Shown: in pieces, positions 60,246 through 64,000 of the stretch
How the letters are laid out: each line of letters begins with the position of its first letter
Numbering within the stretch: the stretch's first letter is position 1
Assembly: GCF_030718995.1 (NCBI RefSeq)
Contig: NZ_CP132204.1
Location: 3,658,001-3,722,000 of the forward strand
Direction of reading: 5' to 3'
Length of the DNA stretch: 64,000 nt
DNA from: Arthrobacter oryzae
GTDB lineage: Bacteria > Actinomycetota > Actinomycetes > Actinomycetales > Micrococcaceae
The notes under the pieces: generated by a model
Database searches by the model: none
What the model saw: the letters and a program-made list of their open reading frames with translations, nothing else
What the model was told of the DNA's origin: nothing
Program-made: the position numbers and the translations under genes

Positions 60246-61601
60246 ATGCCGTCATTGCTCGCCCCCGGCGCAGCCGCGCCCAACATTCCCCGTGGCCGCC
60301 TGGCCATCGCCGTGGTGTCGACAATTGTTGAGTGGTATGACTTCACGCTATTTCTCTACCTGAGCTCCGTGCTGTCCCGGGTCTTCTTTGGGGACAGTCC
60401 AACGGGTGTCCTCATGACGCTGGCGACGTTCGCCATCTCGTATCTGCTGAGGCCCGTCGGCGGTCTGGTGTTCGGCTACGTGGGCGACCGATGGGGGCGG
60501 CGGCCGGTCCTCCTGGCCTCCATGGCTTTGATGTTCCTGGCCACAGCCGGGATGGCGGCATTGCCAACCTACGCCCAGGTCGGCGAATCCGCTGGTGTGT
60601 GGCTCCTTGCCATTCGATGCCTCATGGCGTTCTCTGTTGGCGGTGAATACACCGGAATCATGACCTACCTCTTGGAGAGCAGCCGCGCGAGGAACCGCGG
60701 CCTGGTCACTTCGCTGGCGGCTTCGGCCAGTGAATTCGGCGCGTTGCTTGCTGCCGGCATTTCTGCCCTGACAGTAGCGGTCATGTCTGCATCCGAGATG
60801 GAGCAGTGGGGGTGGCGGATCCCGTTCATCGTGGGCGGCGTCCTCGCCGCACTTATTTTGGCTCTTCGGTCCGCGCTGCCGGAAACGCCCCTGTTCCTGC
60901 AAAGCCGTGCTAGCGCGCAGCATGAGCCATTGCCGCGTGTGCTGCGGCGGCAGTGGCGGGCCATAGTCCGTACGTTCGTCATTTCCGGACTCTGTTCCGC
61001 TGCGTATTATGTGGGCATCATCTATCTCCCGACCTACCTGGTCTCGGTCCGGAATTGGAGCGAATCGTCGGCCCTCGGGCTGGCGACGCTCGCGGCCGTC
61101 GTCGTCGTCCTTGCTTCCCCTGTGGCAGGGTGGCTGTCCGACCGGTACGGGCGGCGTAAGACGCTGCTGGTCCTTTCCATTGCGGCGGTTGTTCTTCCAC
61201 TCCCCATGTTCGCTGCTGCCGGGCAACCGAACGCAGGCGCCGCGGTAGCGGCAGCGGTGGTCCTTGCCTGCCTCGCCGGCAGCCTCAGCGCGGTCGGGGC
61301 CTCGGCAATCCCGGAACAGTTCGATGTCAGGGGCCGCCTGACTGCGCTGGCTATCGGCGGGACTGTAGCCACAACGATTTTTGGCGGCATTGCCCCGTAC
61401 GCCGTACAGTCCCTCACAGAATCCACGGGTTGGCCGCTGGTGCCCGGCCTGCTGATCGCAATCGTTGCACTCGCTGCCATCCCAGCCATCCGACGCGGCC
61501 CGGAGACAGCAGCGCCACGGGACCAACAGCCCATGCCCCTTCCGACAGCATCGCACGCCACAGCTGGGACAGACGCACAAGGAGTGAAGGACCATGCCTG
61601 A
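60246..61601 (+). CDS. MFS transporter, metabolite:H+ symporter (MHS/ProP-like) type
   Basis: A 451-residue major facilitator protein with about 12 transmembrane segments. The first segment IVEWYDFTLFLYLSSVLS and the loop FGYVGDRWGRRPVL are typical of MHS carriers for dicarboxylates, shikimate or alpha-ketoglutarate. Loop GWLSDRYGRRKTLL opens the second half. AAGGA precedes the ATG. It is controlled by the divergent PadR gene and its stop overlaps the next start by 8 bp. The cargo is likely an organic acid. Confidence 0.9.
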   Translation: MPSLLAPGAAAPNIPRGRLAIAVVSTIVEWYDFTLFLYLSSVLSRVFFGDSPTGVLMTLATFAISYLLRPVGGLVFGYVGDRWGRRPVLLASMALMFLATAGMAALPTYAQVGESAGVWLLAIRCLMAFSVGGEYTGIMTYLLESSRARNRGLVTSLAASASEFGALLAAGISALTVAVMSASEMEQWGWRIPFIVGGVLAALILALRSALPETPLFLQSRASAQHEPLPRVLRRQWRAIVRTFVISGLCSAAYYVGIIYLPTYLVSVRNWSESSALGLATLAAVVVVLASPVAGWLSDRYGRRKTLLVLSIAAVVLPLPMFAAAGQPNAGAAVAAAVVLACLAGSLSAVGASAIPEQFDVRGRLTALAIGGTVATTIFGGIAPYAVQSLTESTGWPLVPGLLIAIVALAAIPAIRRGPETAAPRDQQPMPLPTASHATAGTDAQGVKDHA

Positions 61602-62628
61602 ACTGATGCGTGCCGTCGTCCTCGACGGTCCCGGAGCGCCGGACGCCCTCAAAATCCGGAACGTACCGCGACCCCGCCCACAGCGCGGGTGGGTCCTCAT
61701 CAAGGTCCACGCCTTCGGCCTGAACCGCTCGGAGCTGCATTTTCGCCGCGGCCTGGGATCGTTCGGGTCCTTTCCCCGTGTTCCAGGGATCGAGGCGGCC
61801 GGTGTGGTTGCTGACGCCCCCGGCGGAGAGTTTCCAATCGGGACCCAGGTTGCCGCGCTGATGGGCGGCATGGGGCGAACTTTCGACGGCGGATACGCCG
61901 AGTACGTTTCGGTGCCGGCCTCGAGCGTGATTCCGTTCGCGAGCACACTTGACTGGTCCACGTTGGGTGCGGTTCCGGAAATGCTGCAGACCGCGTACGG
62001 CTCGCTGACGGTCGGTGTTAATGCCGTTCCCGGCAGCAGCCTGTTGATTCGGGGCGGCACCTCATCGGTCGGCCTGGCGCTGACTGTCCTGGCGAAACGC
62101 CGCGGCATGACGGTCCTTGCGACCACGAGGAACCCGAACAAGGCACAGGCCCTCGTCGACGCCGGAGCGGACCACGCCATCATCGATACCGGAAGCATCG
62201 CCGAGGAAGTTCGCACGATCTTTCCCGGCGGGGTTGAGGGTGCTGTTGAGCTTGTGGGCGCCCCCACGTTGCGCGACACCCTCAGGGCCACCGCCGTGCA
62301 CGGGACGGTTTGCTTTACAGGCATGCTTTCCGACGAGTGGACGGTGCCGGATTTCTACCCCATCGACTACATCCCCGGCGGAGTTAGGCTCACCGCGTAC
62401 TCCGGAGGGGCCAAGGACCTGCCCCCGGCTGTACTGCAGGAGTTCTTGGACGCCGTGGCTGCAGGGGAAGTGACTGTTCCGATAGGGCGGGTGTACGACA
62501 TCGAGGACATCGTGCACGCCCATCAGGACATGGAGGGCGGTGCCGTCACGGGAAAGCTCGTGGTCACGGTGGGCGGACGTTTAGATGACCGCTCACTAAT
62601 GTTGGAAGACAGGGACACCAATGGGTGA
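61594..62628 (+). CDS. Zinc-independent MDR oxidoreductase (NADPH:quinone reductase-like)
   Basis: A 344-residue medium-chain reductase without the zinc-binding Cys cluster. The N-terminal GroES-like domain has FGLNRSELHFRRGL and PRVPGIEAAGVV; the cofactor motif is RGGTSSVGLALTVLAKRRGM. Relatives reduce quinones or enones with NADPH, and a cyclohexenone-type enone would be a suitable substrate in this window (speculative). It overlaps the transporter gene by 8 bp and the next gene by 8 bp, so the three are translationally coupled. Confidence 0.88.
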   Translation: MPELMRAVVLDGPGAPDALKIRNVPRPRPQRGWVLIKVHAFGLNRSELHFRRGLGSFGSFPRVPGIEAAGVVADAPGGEFPIGTQVAALMGGMGRTFDGGYAEYVSVPASSVIPFASTLDWSTLGAVPEMLQTAYGSLTVGVNAVPGSSLLIRGGTSSVGLALTVLAKRRGMTVLATTRNPNKAQALVDAGADHAIIDTGSIAEEVRTIFPGGVEGAVELVGAPTLRDTLRATAVHGTVCFTGMLSDEWTVPDFYPIDYIPGGVRLTAYSGGAKDLPPAVLQEFLDAVAAGEVTVPIGRVYDIEDIVHAHQDMEGGAVTGKLVVTVGGRLDDRSLMLEDRDTNG

Positions 62629-63283
62629 CAGTAATCCTCAAATCACGGCGATGCACGCGCTGCACGACCTGCCCGCGGGAGCCTCGTTGAACTCGGTTAC
62701 AGCCAGAAGTGTCGATGTTGCGGGGCGACAGGCTCTTCGAGTCGAGCTGACCGAGGCGGCTGCCTCGGGGGTCCCGGGCGTCGACTACATCGACCAGCCC
62801 ACCTTCGTCCTGATTCCTGCGGACTTTGGGAACGGCGTCGTCGAGGTCGACGTCCTGAGCCGGCTCGCCGAGACTGCTCCCGACTACGCACGAGCCTTCG
62901 CGGGCCTTGCCTACCGGATCACGGAGGGGCTGGACAGCTTTGAGGCAGTGTATGTCCGTCCCCTCAACGGGGCCAAAGCAGATCCTCCGGGACCCCGCGC
63001 CCAGCGGGCCGCGCAGTATTTCGCGTACCCTGACTGGAACTTCGAACGCCTCCGCGAGGAGTATCCGGACGGTCGTTACGAGTCGGGGGCGGACATCGGG
63101 CCGGACGAGTGGATCCACCTGCGCATTGCGATCCATAAAGGGGAATTGCGCGCCAGTGTCGACGGGATCCAGATCCTGGATCTCCCTGAAACCAAGGGAC
63201 GGGAAGCCCGCGGCGGTATCGGGCTTTTTGTTGACATTGGTACAGTGGCGTTCTTCTCGAACCTGTCCATTACCGCACTGTGA
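62621..63283 (+). CDS. Lectin-fold (concanavalin-like) protein of unknown function
   Basis: A 220-residue protein with a beta-sandwich pattern like the 3-keto-disaccharide hydrolase/DUF1080 group: FGNGVVEVDVLSRL, AGLAYRI, EAVYVRPLNG, EWIHLRIAIHKGELRASVDG, GIGLFVDIGTVAFFSNLSI. There is no signal peptide, unusual for a lectin-like fold. The start overlaps the reductase gene by 8 bp. It probably binds or hydrolyses a sugar-linked molecule, but no catalytic motif is seen and no function can be assigned. Confidence 0.78.
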   Translation: MGDSNPQITAMHALHDLPAGASLNSVTARSVDVAGRQALRVELTEAAASGVPGVDYIDQPTFVLIPADFGNGVVEVDVLSRLAETAPDYARAFAGLAYRITEGLDSFEAVYVRPLNGAKADPPGPRAQRAAQYFAYPDWNFERLREEYPDGRYESGADIGPDEWIHLRIAIHKGELRASVDGIQILDLPETKGREARGGIGLFVDIGTVAFFSNLSITAL

Positions 63284-63357
63284 GCCGCTGCGGCCGGAGG
63301 TGACGGCCGCCGTCGTTTGCGGGTATCGAACCGTGCTTTGTGATGTTTCTCCGGCCG

Positions 63358-63636
63358 TCAGGTGATGTCTGAGGGGTGGTGCGCCAGAGGCGTAACGGTG
63401 ATGTCCATATAGGGGAAAAGGGGCAGCCCGGAAAGGAGTTCGTGGAGTTCGTCGTTACCGGGAACGTCGAAGACGGAGAAGTTGGAGTATTGGCCGACGA
63501 CGCGCCAGATGTGCCGCCAGCGCCCGTCGCGTTGGAGGACCTGGGAGTAGGCCTTCTCGCGGTCTTTGATTTCCTTGGCTTGCTCGGGAGGCATATCTAT
63601 GGGCAGGCGGACGTCCATGCGGACCATATACAGCAT
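63358..63636 (-). CDS. catC: Muconolactone delta-isomerase
   Basis: A 92-residue enzyme that shifts the double bond of muconolactone to give 3-oxoadipate enol-lactone. The family start MLYMVRMDVRLPIDMP, central REKAYSQVLQRDGRWRHIWR and GQYSNFSVFDV, and the end LPLFPYMDITVTPLAHHP are all present at normal length. Function needs no cofactor. It follows a 122-bp spacer from the end of a VOC gene hairpin and is convergent with the lectin-like gene. It supplies the third step of the catechol branch. Confidence 0.95.
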   Translation of the reverse strand: MLYMVRMDVRLPIDMPPEQAKEIKDREKAYSQVLQRDGRWRHIWRVVGQYSNFSVFDVPGNDELHELLSGLPLFPYMDITVTPLAHHPSDIT

Positions 63637-63760
63637 TGTGTCTCCGTAGGTGAAGAATTACAGGGATTCAGGAGCTTGCCGGCAGCGGTTTTATCGGGGT
63701 TTGAGAATTTCCCCAAGGCTATATCCGACCCCAGCCGGGTGCACAGACCGGGAAAGGAAC

Positions 63761-63800
63761 GGCAGGCGTGGCCGGGTTAGGAGATCCGGCCACGCCTGCC
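63761..63800 (-). terminator. Terminator hairpin after the partial VOC gene
   Basis: A perfect 15-bp stem (63761-63775 with 63786-63800) and a 10-nt loop, about 54 bp past the stop at 63854. The GGCGTGGCCGG arm also occurs at 31499-31530. Confidence 0.78.
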
Positions 63801-63853
63801 ATTGCCTTCAGTTCCGCTGCCGGGTGGGACAGGTCAGCCGGGTCTGCAGGCGG

Positions 63854-64000
63854 TTATAGCTCCTGTTGCGAGTGGTCGGCGTTCGGGCGGGGACGCCACC
63901 GGCGAAGCATCGTGCCGGCCTCGTAGGCCTGCACCGACGGATAGCTGACGAGCTCGATTGTGCTGCCCCACGGAGTGCGGGCGTACAGGTATCGGTTGCC
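63854..64000 (-). CDS. VOC family protein (C-terminal fragment)
   Basis: The last 48 codons of a minus-strand gene that begins beyond the window. The translated end contains RYLYARTPWGSTIELVSYPS, in which the Glu of TIELV is the typical last metal ligand of glyoxalase/extradiol-dioxygenase-fold proteins. The basic tail MLRRWRPRPNADHSQQEL ends at TAA (63856-63854). No upstream part is visible, so the reaction is unknown. It is in the same direction as catC, with a terminator between them. Confidence 0.8.
   Translation of the reverse strand, partial: GNRYLYARTPWGSTIELVSYPSVQAYEAGTMLRRWRPRPNADHSQQEL

Noticed and set aside
60348..62324. Open frame of 658 codons on the minus strand opposite the MHS transporter and reductase
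   Set aside because: It covers two well-supported plus-strand genes and has low-complexity, domain-free translation.
1..64000. CRISPR array, tRNA/rRNA genes, insertion sequences, integrases
   Set aside because: No regularly spaced repeats, transposase or integrase motifs, or RNA gene signatures were found by eye.

Overview
The window is high-GC DNA from an actinobacterium, most likely a member of the Micrococcaceae such as Arthrobacter, Pseudarthrobacter or Paenarthrobacter. Support comes from a maleylpyruvate isomerase of the mycothiol-dependent type, GTG/TTG starts, Shine-Dalgarno sites before most genes, and actinobacterial-type regulators (PaaX, PadR, LysR, TetR). Nearly everything is catabolic. 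I see no rRNA, tRNA, CRISPR array, insertion sequence or phage gene.

Layout. (1) 1-7767 (+): the end of a peptide/oligosaccharide-type ABC importer (permease, fused permease-ATPase, ATPase), a GH3 beta-glucosidase with a PA14 insert, an HSL-type esterase and a class-C-beta-lactamase-fold esterase. (2) 7955-16555 (-): a tight operon for salicylate via salicylyl-CoA and gentisate to fumarate and pyruvate, with an adenylate kinase gene as its last member. (3) 16636-18412 (-): two paralogous PaaX-type regulators. (4) 18592-22597 (+): aromatic-acid MFS transporter, salicylaldehyde-type aldehyde dehydrogenase and aryl-alcohol dehydrogenase. (5) 22700-25650: F420-reductase-like protein, TetR, small membrane protein and a second aryl-alcohol dehydrogenase. 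(6) 25736-30284 (-): GPH-like MFS transporter, second GH3 beta-glucosidase, TetR. (7) 30593-33017 (-): hydroxyisobutyrate-dehydrogenase-like protein and an Nramp-like transporter. (8) 33377-40503 (+): two-subunit CoA-transferase, muconate-cycloisomerase-like enzyme, zinc dehydrogenase, cyclase-family hydrolase, SDR, thiolase. (9) 40696-46862 (-): VOC protein, two hydrolases, diol/acyloin-type dehydrogenase, semialdehyde dehydrogenase and Baeyer-Villiger monooxygenase, with a divergent AcoR-like regulator at 47080. (10) 48851-60146 (-): LysR; an operon of CaiB-type CoA-transferase, glutaryl-CoA-dehydrogenase-like enzyme, thiolase, enoyl-CoA hydratase and 3-hydroxyacyl-CoA dehydrogenase; SDR; catechol 1,2-dioxygenase; alpha/beta hydrolase; LysR; PadR. 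(11) 60246-64000: MHS transporter, quinone-reductase-like enzyme, lectin-fold protein, muconolactone isomerase and a partial VOC protein.

How the genes fit together (inference). Beta-glucosidases, esterases, aryl-alcohol dehydrogenases, salicylaldehyde-type dehydrogenase, salicylyl-CoA/gentisate operon, catechol/beta-ketoadipate genes and a cyclic-ketone (Baeyer-Villiger) module together match what would be needed to take apart salicin-type phenolic glycosides of willow and poplar (salicin, salicortin, tremulacin). Those compounds combine glucose, salicyl alcohol and, in the complex forms, a cyclohexenone carboxylate that can give catechol. I know of no described bacterial gene cluster for this, and it is the main hypothesis offered. 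The individual enzyme families are much more certain than the shared substrate.
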